64,000 bases of DNA from Myotis daubentonii (taxonomy: Eukaryota > Chordata > Mammalia > Chiroptera > Vespertilionidae), in assembly GCF_963259705.1 (NCBI RefSeq), contig NC_081842.1, positions 181,478,349 to 181,542,348 of the forward strand, read 5' to 3'. Under the pieces are notes generated by a model. The model saw only the letters and a list, made by a program, of their open reading frames with translations. It was not told the origin of the DNA and did no database searches. The position numbers were made by a program, and so were the translations under genes. Position 1 is the first letter of the stretch; every line of letters begins with the position of its first letter. Of the stretch, positions 20,480-32,389 are shown piece by piece.

Positions 20480-20655
20480 TGACACACCCTGGAACCAGAG
20501 AGGAGGGAGCCCCATTCCTTGCGGGGCCATGCAATTCCACCTTTGGCCATGGGTTATGTTGTTACTGGGGCTCTGTTGGCCCCAAATGTGGTTTACTGCA
20601 CATTTGCGTTTGTGTTCCACATCCTGTACAACAGCAACTTCGCAGAGTGCCCTCT
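20480..20655 (+). other. possible captured host fragment within Helitron
   Basis: This part of the composite Helitron has no counterpart in the other Helitrons of the window. In the frame opening at 20519 it encodes a hydrophobic run (for example VVTGALLAPNVVYCTFAFVF) that would fit one or two membrane segments before the reading enters common Helitron sequence near 20656. Helitrons, including bat ones, are known to pick up gene pieces. I do not recognise the gene, and the hydrophobic run could be chance. Confidence 0.3.
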
Positions 20656-20952
20656 CTCACTCCAGGACCCCTCAGGGGATGTCGGGGAGCCAGTTTCAGC
20701 CCAATCCCTGCAGGCCAGGCCGAGGGACCCCACCTGCCAGAGGGACCCTGCTCACTCCGCAGACACCCTTCAAGCCTCAGCACCACCCCAGGTGCAGCTG
20801 GCCAGGGAGAGACCATGGGAGGTTGGCTCCAGGGCATGTCCAGCCCATCTTGCCCAGTCCTGCCCCACTGGCCATCTTCTAATTAATTTCCTTTCAATGT
20901 GCACAAATCTGTGCACCAGGCCACTAATATTCCTAGAAGTGGGATCTCTGGG

Positions 20953-21477
20953 TCAAATGGCAGTTCCATTTTTAATTTTTTGAAGAAAACTCCATACTGT
21001 TTTCCACAGTGACTGTACCAACCTGCATTCCCAGCAGCAGTGTACTAGGGTTCCTGTTTCTCTACATCTTTGCCAGCACTTGTCATTTGTTGATTTTGTA
21101 ATGGTAGCCATTCTGACAGGTATGAAGTGATACCTCATTGTCATTTTAATTTGCATCTCTCATTTGATTAGTGACTTTGAGCATGTTTTCATATGTCTCT
21201 TGGCCTTCTGTATGTCCACTTTGGAGAAGTGTCTATTTAGGTCCTTTGCCCATTTGTTTATCTTCCTTTTGTTAAGTTGTATGCATTCCTTATATATTTT
21301 GGAAATTAACCCCTTCTCGATTATATCTTTGGAAAATATGCTTTCCCACGTGGTGGGCTCTCTTTTCACTTTGTTGATGGTTTCTCTTTCTGTGCAGAAG
21401 CCTTTTATTTTGATGTAGTCCCATTTGTTTACTTTCTCCTTAGTTTTCTTTGCCCTAGGAAATGTATCAGTAAACAT
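20953..21477 (-). pseudogene. L1 ORF2 C-terminal remnant, broken
   Basis: Two minus-strand frames, 21477-21160 (105 codons) and 21156-20953 (67 codons), read consecutively as the C-terminal part of L1 ORF2p. The first carries the recognisable '[19 protein letters not shown]' and '[20 protein letters not shown]' blocks. The second carries '[13 protein letters not shown]' and the Cys-rich '[17 protein letters not shown]' block. A stop separates them at 21157-21159. The reverse transcriptase and endonuclease domains are absent, so no function is expected. This is the only coding remnant I recognise in the window. Confidence 0.85.
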
Positions 21478-21619
21478 ATTGCTATAAAAGATGTCTGAGA
21501 TTTTTCTGCCTATAGTTTCTTCTAGGATTTTTATGGTTTCATGACTTACATTTAAGTCTTTTATTCATTTTGAGTTTATTCTTGTGTCTGGTGTAAGTTG
21601 GTGGTCTAGTTTCTTTCTT

Positions 21620-21621
<2 letters not shown>

Positions 21622-21651
<30 letters not shown>
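21622..21651. repeat. (T)30 tract inside L1
   Basis: The related copy at 2666-2674 has only a nine-T run at the same place before 'gcatgcacctgtcc'. The tract here has therefore expanded within the element and is not its poly-A tail. Confidence 0.9.
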
Positions 21652-21653
<2 letters not shown>

Positions 21654-21772
21654 ATGTACCTATCCAGTTTTCCCAACACCATTTTTTGAAAAGACTGTCT
21701 TGACTCCATTGTATGCTCTTGCCTCCTTTGTCATATATTGATTGAGCATTATGGCTTGAGTCAATTTCTTTT

Positions 21773-24490
21773 TAATAGCCCACCTACTTCTACAAACTAT
21801 TTAAAGGAAATTTGCATAAAAGACCATAAACTTGAGAAGGTATTAAAACTTAAGTGGGTCCATACTTCATTGGCAAAGCCATTTAAATTCGCCATCTCAT
21901 TTATTGTCTCAAACCATGTGAGGGATTTTTGTGGAGTAGGGATTATCATCCCCAATTAGATGAGAAAACAGAAAAGTGAGTGAACTTGCCCAACTCATAA
22001 AACCAAGGAATGGAACAAAAATGGGTTTTTTTGAAGAATGAAAACTAAACATCTAATTTACTACTTTCTGCTGCCTCCTGTTGGTGTGAAAGGGGAAGAG
22101 CAAGACCCTCTGGGTAGGCTGAAGAAAGGAGCCCTTCTTCCTGCAGGGGGCCAGGGGCACAAGCACCCTGGCAAGCCTCCCTTCCACCCCCACCCACCCA
22201 CATTCTCGGGATGCCTAATTGTTTCAGCTTACAGATGATAAACAGAACTCAAGCATCAGAGTGATGGCCTTCTGAGCCAGCAGCGGCTCCAGACTGGCTA
22301 GATGATCTGCGTGGCCTCCTCTTTTCAGCCTGGTGCCTAATCCTCTGCCCTCTGAATTTTTGGCGCAGCCTTGGGAGATGACCAGAGACAGGCAGAGGTC
22401 TGATATCTACCAGGTGTGCTTCTTCACACTGGGGCTTCACTCCTCTGGCCTCAGTTTCCTTCTCTTCAGTTTCTAGAACCAGGATGTTTGCGGCTTTCCT
22501 AGGACATTGTGAATTGAAACAAGATTTGGAGTTAGGCACTTAAGAAATGTCCACGTCCCTTGCTTCCCTTTCAGTTTCTGCTGGCAGCTTCAGCAGGGGC
22601 TGAAATATTGATTGCTCTCCTACACTGTGCTTTGGCTAGGGCCTGGGGCTGATTTCCCAGTAGTGAAGTCATTATGCGCTGAGCCAGGAGGATGAGTAAC
22701 TGCCTTCCTCTCCAGTTGAACTTTGTTTTATACAGGTGTCTGAGGTGAGGCCGTCCAGGTTCCTCTGCCCAATCCCAAGTCAGACCATTACACCCGGCAC
22801 GTGCTATGAGCTAACAAAACAAGCTCTGCCAATCATGGCTATAAATCTAGGGTGTTTATGTGTAGTCTTGGTGCACCTCAAACTCCAATAACCCCAAGTC
22901 CTACGGGAATAGAGAAAACAAGCTGCAATTGTTGTTTACTCATCAAAACCACATTCTTCGGAGGAATGAGGAGCCAGGACACAGATGTCACTCAGTAAAT
23001 CATCCAGCAGCAACTGGGGAATGATTGCAATGGGTGGAAAAATCTGATCAAATAATGGGATAAAGGAAAAAGCAAGACTTGACACAAAGAAACCCGCCTG
23101 GACCAGACTGGAACCCAGAAGACTCCTTCTCCTTGTGCCGTTTGCAAATGTGCTTCTTTAGGGTGGGCATTAACAGTGACTCACCTTAAAGGTTCATGAG
23201 GAGGGAGCCAGAGCTTCATTAAGTCTGGTCCAGTATGCTATCCATTCAAACCGATGAGATGAATTGTTCTTTCAGTGAAGACAGAAAAACAAAGTTGGCA
23301 TCCAATTAAAAGATGGAGCCAACTGTGCAAATATAGAAGCAGGTTGGGGTTCAGAGAGCTCACCCCAGACACCTGCTGGCCTAACCCAGCAAGCTGACTC
23401 AGACTCAGAGATGGCCTCCTCTGAAGAGACACAGGTATTGAGTCCTGCTGGCCCTGCCCAGGCATGGTTCAGGGCCAGTTGGGGTGGAATTCCATGGGGC
23501 TGTTGCTGGGAGGGACTGGGATGTCAGAGAGGAAGGGCACTTTGAGAGGACATCTAGTGATGAGATCAACCCCTTCACTTTAAGAAAGAATAAACTGAGG
23601 CCAAGAGTGGGGAAGAGTGTTGGTCAGTCTTGCCATGCATTTGATGGTATTATTCACACTGAAAGTACAATGTGTAGCCCTTGAATTTCGGTGCAGTGTC
23701 ATTTATTCTGAGCTATTTACTCATAAGAATAGAATCTAAGAGTTGTAAGGGCCTTATCTAATCCTGTGATGGAGAATGTGTGGCCTATTTGATGCCTATC
23801 TGCCTCCCTTACTTATAGCTCATATTAGTACCTAGCAACAGGGTATATTCTACCCAAATGGCTTTCCCAACCCCTTCTGCTGAGAAGAGCTCCTTGTTTT
23901 TTGGTTGGTTATTTTTTGAAAGAAAGAATTCACCTCTCCATTCTGGGGATCTAGGTGAGAGTATTAATCACAATGCTCTACCCTAGCACAAGACTGAAGG
24001 CATGTGACACAAGATTGGCAAATCAAAACACCTCCTCTCCTGCCACACTGATTGAATTGGATATGGACAAATGACCCAAACCTAGCCAGTCAGAAATCAC
24101 CCAGGACCTGTCTGCCAAAGTAAACTGGAAAGATGGTCTGTTTCCTTGGAGATGGCTAAGATGGAAGCATATGAGTGCCTGGGACTGCCAGCAGACATGT
24201 AGCCCACCCAACAAAAAGAGCCTATAAGGAAACTGAAGCCCACCACGTCAGACAGAGCTGAGAGGTAGAGTGAGGACAACATCATGTGTGCCCTTAGCTC
24301 TAGCTATGCCTAAGGCAGCTCTTCCTGCAAGCACCCCTGCTAATGAGCCAGTGCATTCTCTTTTTATTTATAGTTGTTCAATTTAGATTTCCATCACTTC
24401 TGCTCTAATGTTACTAATCACTCACAAAGCTCTTTATTGTTGAGCCCAGACACAGTCTCATACTTCTCCTCAACATGATGCTTCATGTTC
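21773..24490. other. long unassigned non-coding stretch
   Basis: I see no gene and no clearly named repeat over about 2.7 kb. Frames of 60-96 residues occur on both strands with no domain. Such a repeat-poor stretch would be a sensible place to look for conserved regulatory DNA by cross-species alignment. Confidence 0.4.
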
Positions 24491-24499
24491 TTGACATAT

Positions 24500-24640
24500 T
24501 TACATGATGAAATCAGTTGGCCTTCTCAGATTCTAATCCAATGCTTTCATTTCGCAAAAGAGGAAACAGAGGTCTAGAGAAAGGAAGGGCTTTGCTCAAG
24601 GTCATGTCCAGCTAATAATAGAACCTGGTTCATGCCCCAA
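24500..24640 (-). repeat. MIR SINE (antisense)
   Basis: Reversed MIR blocks: 'tttcgcaaaagaggaaacag', 'aggtctagagaaaggaaggg', 'ctcaaggtcatgtccagcta' and 'ataatagaacctggttc'. Confidence 0.6.
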
Positions 24641-25330
24641 TGGTCATTTTATATTTTTTGAGCAACTGTTTTGCAGCTGAAAACCTACTGCCAACAGTGA
24701 ATGAGGGCACATGGAAAGTTCTGCATCTTGTGTCAGGATTTGGAGACCCCCCCTCCCCCAACACACACACACCACATATTTCCCCAACCCCTCAGCTACA
24801 TCCCTATATAGCCTTGAAGCTGCCCATGATTTCAGGGTGATATTTCATGTGTCCTCTCAGAATATAGTTTTGAAGGGGACTCTGGAGAAAGCTTCTAGTG
24901 TTGGCATTAGAGGAGTAAAGAGTAACAGTTTTACTTCTACTTCCTTGGTCAACAAAACCAGTTTATGGAAGATCCTTTTCTAATATACACTCGTTTATCT
25001 GGTTCCCTCACACCTCATGGTCTCAGAGCTGAATCTTTGATTCCAGAGGTACCTTAACCAGAGGGAAATTTGCCCGTCCTTTAATTCAGAGACTGTACTT
25101 CTTTCAGTGCAATGTGCGCTATCATTAGCTTCTGGGAACAGCCATGTGACTGACTTCAAAAATCAAAAAGCAAGGGGAAAATAAACAATTGAAATAAGAA
25201 TTTTTAGCTTGAACATGAGACTATTCAAGGAAGCACATTATTTTCATGTTTTTAAATGACTGTCATGGCTCAGAAAATGTTTCTATAAGATTCCAAAGGA
25301 GAAAAAAAAATGGTATGAATAGGTACAACC
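24641..25330. other. unassigned non-coding DNA
   Basis: No gene or named repeat seen. A short CA-rich patch lies near 24757-24774. Confidence 0.45.
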
Positions 25331-25334
25331 TGTA

Positions 25335-25440
25335 AAAAGACAAATCTATAGATTCAGAAACTGAGGCTAAGAGAGGTTAAGGTACTCCCCTGCACATTGT
25401 TTTGACAAATAAGAATGTCAACTAAGAACTCCTGAATTTT
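25335..25440 (-). repeat. MIR SINE fragment (antisense)
   Basis: The short match 'gattcagaaactgaggctaa' followed by 'gagaggttaaggtactc' is the conserved MIR core reversed. Confidence 0.5.
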
Positions 25441-26241
25441 CTAACAGCCTGAGACAATTGAGTGAGACAAATCCTGATTCAAATACAGTTTCCACCACTT
25501 CCTCTCTTGGACAAGGACCCCCATAATGTCTCTGAACCTCCTCAATTTGAAGGGGTTCAAATTGCTGAGGTTCCAAGAATCAAATGATAGAATGTGGATA
25601 ATGCAACCGCCATGGGGCTTAGTTTATATTGGCCTCAACAAATCTTACTTCTCCCACCTGTATCCTTTCACCTCACCACATTGCCTCTTCTTTTCCTATA
25701 ATTTGAAAAGCACTTTAACCCAGTGTCCAGAGTAGGATTTTCTTACTTTAATCAAAAGCTAGTTCCATTGGGCTCAACCATTTCCTGGTCCCACCATAGA
25801 ACCAAGTGACAACCATGTATGTGGGAGAGTTGGTGCCCAGAAAGAATCTGGCAGAACTGCAGAATATAGAAGATAGTGCTTCTGCGACACCTTGCTGGCT
25901 CCTTTCCTGAGCACCCCATCCAACACACCTCCAGCAAAAGCAACTGTCTGCTCCCCTCTCTTGCCAAAGGTGGTGCTCCATTTGATCTCAGCCCTGCCAA
26001 ACTGAGTTCTCAGAATTCACTTTGCCATGTCCAACTTCCAAATTGTTGCCTATGCTGTTCCTTCTGCCTGAATTATTTCTCTATTTTTCCTCCATTGTTC
26101 AAAATGTAGATAATTACATCATCTTCAGAAAGACTTCCTTGCTCCAGGCTTGTTTGTCTTAGTTTCATTGGTTTAAAATGAATTGCCAGGCACAACAGTG
26201 TCGCTAAAATCTACCTTTTATCATCATTGCCAGCACCATCT
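25441..26241. other. unassigned non-coding DNA
   Basis: No gene or confident repeat. Two overlapping minus frames at 25748-26000 have no recognisable domain. Confidence 0.45.
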
Positions 26242-26249
26242 GGCTAGAG

Positions 26250-26430
26250 CAGCCGTGGGCAAACTACGGCCCGCGGGCCGGATCCGGCCCCCGTACCCTT
26301 TTATGTAATGATGTTTACTTTGAATTTATATTAGTTCACTCAAACACTCCATCCATGCTTTTGTTCTGACCCTCCGGTCCAGTTTAAGAACCCATTGTGG
26401 CCCTCGAGTCAAAAGGTTTGCCCACCCCTG
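26250..26430 (+). mobile_element. non-autonomous hAT transposon, 181 bp, with exact 8-bp duplication
   Basis: Ends are 'cagccgtgggcaaactacgg' and 'ggtttgcccacccctg', matching inverted repeats. The 8-bp duplication ggctagag is exact at 26242-26249 and 26431-26438, as expected of hAT transposition. The interior has 'cccgcgggccggatccggcc' and 'ttctgaccctccggtccag'. There is no coding capacity. Confidence 0.92.
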
Positions 26431-26438
26431 GGCTAGAG

Positions 26439-26865
26439 TATAGTCTACCATTGGGCATAACTGGAATGGCAACTGTAGGAATGAGCACAGCATGCTTCTC
26501 TTCTTTCTCTTTTAAAGTGGTCAGGACACTAATTGAGAAGAAAGACTGACCAGCCCAGAAGGCCTCACCATTTCCTTGGTGAATGTTCCAATATGTAGAG
26601 GAAAACCTAGGATGACCAGGCCCGTGGGACTGATGTATAAACCCTAATACTCTTGAACTATTTTTACCATGGAAATGGAACTGCTGGGGAGTAGAGAGCC
26701 TTGTTCACTCACTGTCATCGACCTCCAGAATGATGCCTGATGAACAGAAAATCAGAAGCACAGAAAACAGAAGTTGTATGATGCAAATGTTTCATCATCA
26801 GTCTTCCCCTAGAGAAAGAGTCCCCTCAAAGACCAAACAGACCATGCTCTTGAACAGTTTGATTC
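26439..26865. other. unassigned non-coding DNA
   Basis: No gene or confidently named repeat is seen in this stretch between the hAT element and the MaLR LTR. Confidence 0.45.
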
Positions 26866-26869
26866 CTAC

Positions 26870-27227
26870 TGTCTTAGTCCACTCAAGCTGCCATAGCAGA
26901 ATACTATAGACCATGTGGCTGAAACAACAGAAATTTATTTCTCATTGTTCTGGAAGCTGGGAGATCAAAGTGCTGGCCAATTTTTTTCTCATAATGAGGA
27001 CTCTCTTACTGGTTTGCAGATGGCCACATTCTTATGTCCTCATGTGGGGGAAGCTCTCTAGTGTCTCTTCTTATAAGGACACTAATCCCATCATGAGAGC
27101 CCCATCCTCATGTGCATGACCTTATCCAAATCCTAATTACTTCCCAAAGGCCCCATCTCCAAGTGCCATCACATTGAGGGTTAGGGCTTTAACATATGAA
27201 TTGGGGAAAACAGTTTAGTCTATAACA
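26870..27227 (-). mobile_element. ERVL-MaLR solo LTR (MLT1/MST type), minus strand
   Basis: The text 'tgtcttagtccactcaagct', 'acaacagaaatttatttctc', 'ttggggaaaacagtttagtc' and 'tataaca' is the reverse complement of an MLT1/MST LTR. Internal blocks are 'tcttcttataaggacactaa' and 'aaaggccccatctccaagtg'. Flanking pentamers cctac and cctat match at four of five bases, consistent with an ERV duplication. Confidence 0.88.
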
Positions 27228-29550
27228 CCTATTATTCACCAAGAAGCCAACTGGTTTCATTTCCTTTGGAAACTGGGTATTGTATTCAGATATCCATCTT
27301 CCTTTGCTCTATGTTTAGATATAAGCATTAAATAATATTAGCTCCTAACAGTAGTAAGTGAAAACTCATAAAAATTCAAATGTCTAATCCCAATTTAACA
27401 TTTTTCCCCAGAATGCTGTATTCCTAAAACCCTTCCTCTGGTGCCCTTCCCACTGCCAACTTAGCTTTTCAGCATAACGCATGATTGGAAGTAATAGTTA
27501 CCAAACTGAAGGAGAAAGAGAGCCATGATGGACAGTAGGAACAGTGAGAAGGGAGCCCACCTACTTTAGAAGGCTGTTCCCAAGCAATGAGAAACCAGAC
27601 ATTCTGGTACACAGGTGGACATTCCAGCCTTGTGCTGTGGTTTTGTTTTTGAGGTCATTTCTCAACTTTATCCCATCAATGCTGTGGTCAAAGAGAATTC
27701 CTCCCAGAGACTTGAAAATTATTCATGGAAGTCATTCCTTCCAGGCTGTTGCAATGTTAAGTCTTATTGTGTGTTTGGGAGTATTCCTAAGGAAAAGACG
27801 GGTGGTTAAATCCGGCACTGCTGAAAAACCACCATCATAACCCAAAACCCCCTAATTCTTAGCCATTAAAAATGCTATTGAGCCTTTTCTTGTTTTTAAT
27901 CCAACATGGATGTGGTATGTTTCTGGTCAGCTTGGTGGCAAAAGCTCTTACAGGAAGTCTTGTTTTCTTATTTTGCCACCAACATTTTCCTAACCCAGAT
28001 ATATGAGGCGTGACTGGTGAGGCTTTTTCCAGTCATGAGACTTCTCCAGAGAAATCCATTCACTCAGCAAACCTCGGTGAAAACCTGCCATGTTCCAGGC
28101 CTTGGGTTGACCCTGAGATTCAAAGGTGATTAAGGACAACCATCCACACTCTAAGATGCCGTGGAAGCCTTATCTTGTTTATGGCCTGTCTTCCTCTTGT
28201 CTTCTCATAATGAACACCTGGTCAGCATCCTCTGAGTGATCATTCATCATCCCTTTCTTTTCTGCACAAAAGTCTGTCCTTACATGATCCTCAAGGACAT
28301 ATCTACTGGGATCCAGTCCAGGATCCAGATGTGTGCATACATTTAGAAGGGTTACCGGGCCTTTGGAACAAAACTTGCTTTAACTTGGTTCAACTACAGA
28401 AACCTTTCTTAGACCCTGCTCAAGTTTAATATTGCTTTCCTGAGCCTTGTCTGTTCTCCAGTGCCTCTTATCTTAGGTTCTTCCAAGCCACCTGCTGCAG
28501 CTGACTCTGTTTCACTACCCCAGAACTGGAGAGCCATTTCCTGTTCCAAGTATTGGAAGAGATTTTAATAAGATGATACAGAGCAGCTGTTTTCTCAAGC
28601 CACAGAAGGTAGAACAAAAGGAAGAGACTGGGTTTCCATCCACCCAGTTCCCAAATTGCTGAGTGGTGATTGGAAGTTTCTTCGGTCTGGACTCCTCGCT
28701 GTAATCTCCTTCAGAACCTCAGTCCTTCCCTCCACCTACCTCACTCCTACCCTTTTCCAAAAGTGTCTTTTCCAAGGTCTTCACCAAGTCTTACAAAGGC
28801 TCATAGGAGCTAATTCACACTGAAATGTTACTTTCTGAACATGTGAGCCATTATTAAAAAGCAGGAGTGCTGGGACAGACTTGGACAAACACCCCATTTA
28901 CACCTTCTTGCTCTAACAGCACTTCCCATTTCCTAACCACTCAGTCTGACTCAGGCACTTTGCTGGGGGCTACACAGACGAAAATTAAATAAGGTTATAC
29001 ATAAATATCAGAGGGAGCTCTGGAAGTTCAGAGGGAAACCTAACTCACCCTGAGGGAGCAAAGAAAACCTCCTGAGAAAGAGCATTGCCTTTGCTGGCTC
29101 TGGAAGGAAGAGCATGAGTTAGCCAGAAAGAAAAGGGGAGAAAGATGTCCCAAGCACCATGAGTGATTACACCGAGGTGTGAAGTCGCATAGTGTAACTA
29201 GGAACCTACCAGAAGTGTGAAGTTATTAGAAGAAAAATCAAAGCTGGAACAGGCAGATGAGGATGGAAAAGGGAGAAAGAAACGAGTCCCAAAAGTCCTT
29301 GCAAGCCAAGAATGAGCTCACTCCTCAGTTTACAACCTTTCGGTGGCTTCCTCTGCATCCAAATTAAGATCCAAATCCCAACAAAGAATGCATACACTTG
29401 ACTGATTCTCCAAAGGGCCAACTGCCTGCATTTGTTTCTTTTGTCAGGTTTTTTAGAGGTTCTTTAAATAAGTGGAGCATTTTCTAACTGTGGGGAGAAA
29501 AGTTTTATTTTTTCTATTTTAAAGCACGGAGAAATGACATACAAGTACAT
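27228..29550. other. long unassigned non-coding stretch
   Basis: I see no gene and no clear repeat over 2.3 kb. The 98-residue frame at 27544-27840 has a short hydrophobic stretch but no recognisable domain, and an overlapping frame covers it. Confidence 0.4.
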
Positions 29551-29554
29551 CATC

Positions 29555-30480
29555 ATCATTGTTACTGTTATTAGGATTATTTCAGGAATATAAAAAGTAC
29601 CAAAACAGTATAACAAACATCTGCATATCCCTCACTTTTATTGAAAATTAACACTACAGATACAGTTAATGTCACCCTCCCTAACCTCATTCCCTTCCCT
29701 ACATCCCAAAAGAAACCACTGTTCTGACATTTGTATGTTATTCCCTCTCAGATTTTTACACTTCTACCATATACATGCTTGTAATAATGCTGTTTTTGCA
29801 TGTTTTAAAGCTTTGAAGATTAGCACTGATTCTTACAACTTGCTTCTTTCATTCAATATCGTTTTTGAGATTTATCCATATTGATACATGTAACCCAATT
29901 TTATTCATCTTAATGCTATATTGCATCCCATTGTATGAATATACAGAAAAATACACCACAATTTATTGTTTCTATCCTCCTGATGATGGGTATTCATTTC
30001 TAATTATTTGCTATTGCTAAAAAGGCTGCCATGACCATATTTTCACATGTCTCTCTATGCATGTGTATAACAGTTTCTCTTGAAAATCTCTCTAAGAGTA
30101 GATTTTTTTGGTCATAGGCTATACACACCTTCAACTTTATTACCTATTGTCAAATTTCTCTCCAAATTTATTTTACCCATTTAAACTCCTCCCACCAGTG
30201 TATGAGAATTCTTGAGACCATATTCTTACAAATACTCAACTTTTAAATTTTTACCAATTTATCTAGTGGGCATGAAATAATATCTTAATTTGAATTTATT
30301 TGATTACTAATGAGGTTGAACATCTTTTTATTTTTATTGAATATTTTGTGAATTGCATATTTAGCATTCTTTGCCCATTTTTCTTTCAATTCTTTCTTTC
30401 TTGGTAATTTATTGGAATTTATATATCTCATGGATAAAAAACCCTTTTCATTGCACACATTACAAGGATTATCAGGAAAT
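29555..30480 (-). repeat. old L1-type LINE (antisense)
   Basis: The text follows an antisense old-L1 3' region: 'tttttgagatttatccatat', 'tgctatattgcatcccattg', 'cctgatgatgggtattcatt', 'caaatttctctccaaattta', 'gaggttgaacatctttttat' and 'ttgcccatttttctttcaat'. All frames are heavily broken. Confidence 0.75.
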
Positions 30481-30995
30481 TTTGTCAGGTTAGAAATGGG
30501 CAAAAGAGATTCTTGGGTGTTCTTTCAATTGAATTCTGAGCATTATCCAAGGGTTATCAGAGTCTATATACCTTTGTTTGTTTTTGATTGACTACGCTAT
30601 TTTATAACTCTGTGGGGGATAAAACTTAACTTGCAGAAAATTAACAGTAATAAAAATGTTTCCTGCTCATGACAATGCAAATAATTCCTGCTCATAGGGA
30701 TCAAAATGGATTTTGTATGAAAGAAAATATAAATCTCTATAAGTCAAATTCTCTTGTAACCTCTTATTAATTGATGAGGTAACTAATAAGTTTTAAAAAA
30801 ATCTTTAACACCTATTTATATTTGTACAATGGTAGTGATTTTGCCATGATTAAAATTCTATTTTAGCAAGTCAGAAGATTGAGGGCCTGAGGCCATCCCA
30901 CAGTGGGTGGCTGATTCTGAGGCCCGGAAAGCTGAGTCTGGATGAAGGTAGATGAAGATGAGTGCTAAGAGGCAACAGGAGACTGTGTGGCTGGT
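30481..30995. other. unassigned AT-rich non-coding DNA
   Basis: No gene visible. This may be a further diverged part of the adjacent LINE. Confidence 0.4.
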
Positions 30996-30999
30996 TTGC

Positions 31000-31145
31000 G
31001 GGCCAGCACCACCATTTTCCTAGCTGGGTGATTTGGACAATGTATTTAACCTTTCTGCACCTCAGCCTCCTCATCTGAACAACTGGAATAATAACATTTA
31101 TCTCAAGGCTTCCCCCTGAGAATTAAATGAAATAAAACATGTGAA
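31000..31145 (+). repeat. MIR SINE
   Basis: Sense MIR: 'gctgggtgatttggacaatg', 'tatttaacctttctgcacct', 'cagcctcctcatctgaacaa' and 'ctggaataataacatttatc'. Confidence 0.65.
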
Positions 31146-31184
31146 CCACTCAAGGTTGATATGAGGATATTGTTACAGCAATAA

Positions 31185-31300
31185 TAACAATAGCAGCTAA
31201 CATTTATTGAAATTTTATTTATTGAAGTAGGTAAAAAGCTACAAGTGAGGAAACTGAGGCTTAGACATTCCAAAGCCCAGGCTTGTAACCAGGCAGCTAA
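31185..31300 (-). repeat. MIR SINE fragment (antisense)
   Basis: Reversed MIR: 'caatagcagctaacatttat', then 'aagtgaggaaactgaggctt' and 'ccaaagcccaggcttgtaac'. Confidence 0.55.
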
Positions 31301-31578
31301 CTGGTAGCTATTCTGATTGTCCTGGTGGAGCAAACAGCAGTTAGGCACCCAGAAGCAAGTTCAAGAGCAGATTCTGCCTCCAACAACCATGGCGCCCTGT
31401 GCAATTCACACTCCTTCTCTGAGCCACAGCCATTCACTCACTCACTCATTCCTTGGATAAACCCACTACCTCTACCAAGTCCTATACTACGTTGTTGGTG
31501 CTGGAGAAATGAGAAAGTGTAGAAGCTCCAGTTTCTGAACATTTAAGATAGAGATGAACAATCTACTCATTGAATACC

Positions 31579-31994
31579 TTATTAGTGTCCTAGGGCTGCC
31601 TAACAAAGTACTTGAAACAACAGAAATGTGTTGTCTCATGGCTCTAGCAGTTAAAGGTCCAAAATCAAAGTGTCTACAGTACACTTCTCCCTCTGAAACC
31701 TGCAGAGGAGAATCCTTCCCTGCCTCTTCCTAGCCTCCAGTGGTGGCTGGCAATTCCCGGCATCCCTTAGCTTGTGGCTGCAGCACTCCTGTCTCTGCCT
31801 CCGTTGTCACACAGTCTTTTTATAAGGACACCAGTCACATTATATTAAGGGCCCACCCTACTCCAGCATAACCTCATCTTAACTAATTATATCTGCAAAG
31901 ACCTTATTTCCAAATAAGGTCACATTTTTTCTGAGGTGCTAGAAGTTAGGATTTCAACTTATCTTTTTTTAGAGATACAATTCCACCCATAACA
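31579..31994 (-). mobile_element. ERVL-MaLR-type solo LTR, minus strand, with exact 5-bp duplication
   Basis: The block runs from 'ttattagtgtcctagggctg' to 'caattccacccataaca', with 'cctagcctccagtggtggct', 'tttttataaggacaccagtc', 'aagggcccaccctactccag' and 'tatttccaaataaggtcaca' between. This is the reverse complement of a common MaLR-type LTR. The pentamer atacc is repeated exactly at 31574-31578 and 31995-31999. The expected first base pair has changed (TG to TT on plus left). Confidence 0.85.
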
Positions 31995-32389
31995 ATACCC
32001 CAGATGGGAACCCTGGGTAGCACAGGCTTTCGGGGCCGAGGCTAAACTCGCATGATTTTCCATGGCAGCACTGGAGCTTTGGCCTTCCAGCTCCAGGGAA
32101 AACAGATGCCCAAATCCTAGAAGAAAGGAGTCCCACTCCCCAGTGCAGAGTTTGCTTTGTTGCAGCTTTATGAAGTAAGTCCAGCCAGCAGTGGGATGGC
32201 TTTGATAAAACGAAGGGGAAAGATACCATCCCACTCTTTCATCCTGAAAGATTAGGTAATCAAAGTGTCAACAGTGTTATACTAGAAGAGTGCTCCCTAT
32301 TCAGCAAATACAGCCCAATTCTACAAGCCATGATAGGCAATAATTTTTCTGTTTTTTAAAAAAAATTCTCTAAGATACAGGAAGGGGAA

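Larger units (their letters stand above)
19974..20927 (+). mobile_element. composite HeliBat-type Helitron, 954 bp, inserted in L1
   Basis: It begins TCTATCTATCTATATAAAAG and ends 'gtgcaccaggccactaa', with GTGCAC AAATCT GTGCAC as the subterminal hairpin and CTAG changed to CTAA. Removing it restores continuous L1 text 'cttaagata' + 'tattcctagaag', with the A|T junction expected of Helitrons. Inside lie a reversed Helitron 3' end at 20150 (ctagaggatttgtgcac), a forward one near 20283-20300, a long TA run, and a stretch at about 20480-20655 unlike the other Helitrons here. Confidence 0.9.
20928..21772 (-). repeat. L1 LINE (antisense), right piece
   Basis: It resumes with 'tattcctagaagtgggatct' and continues through 'tttccacagtgactgtacca', 'cattctgacaggtatgaagt', 'gtcctttgcccatttgttta', 'ttgatggtttctctttctgt' and 'tccagttttcccaacaccat'. 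This is the antisense ORF2 end and 3' region of a mammalian L1. It ends near 'ggcttgagtcaatttct'. Confidence 0.92.

Noticed and set aside
27544..27840. 98-residue frame with a hydrophobic stretch
   Set aside because: No recognised family, an overlapping alternative frame, and no supporting splice or promoter signals that I can see.
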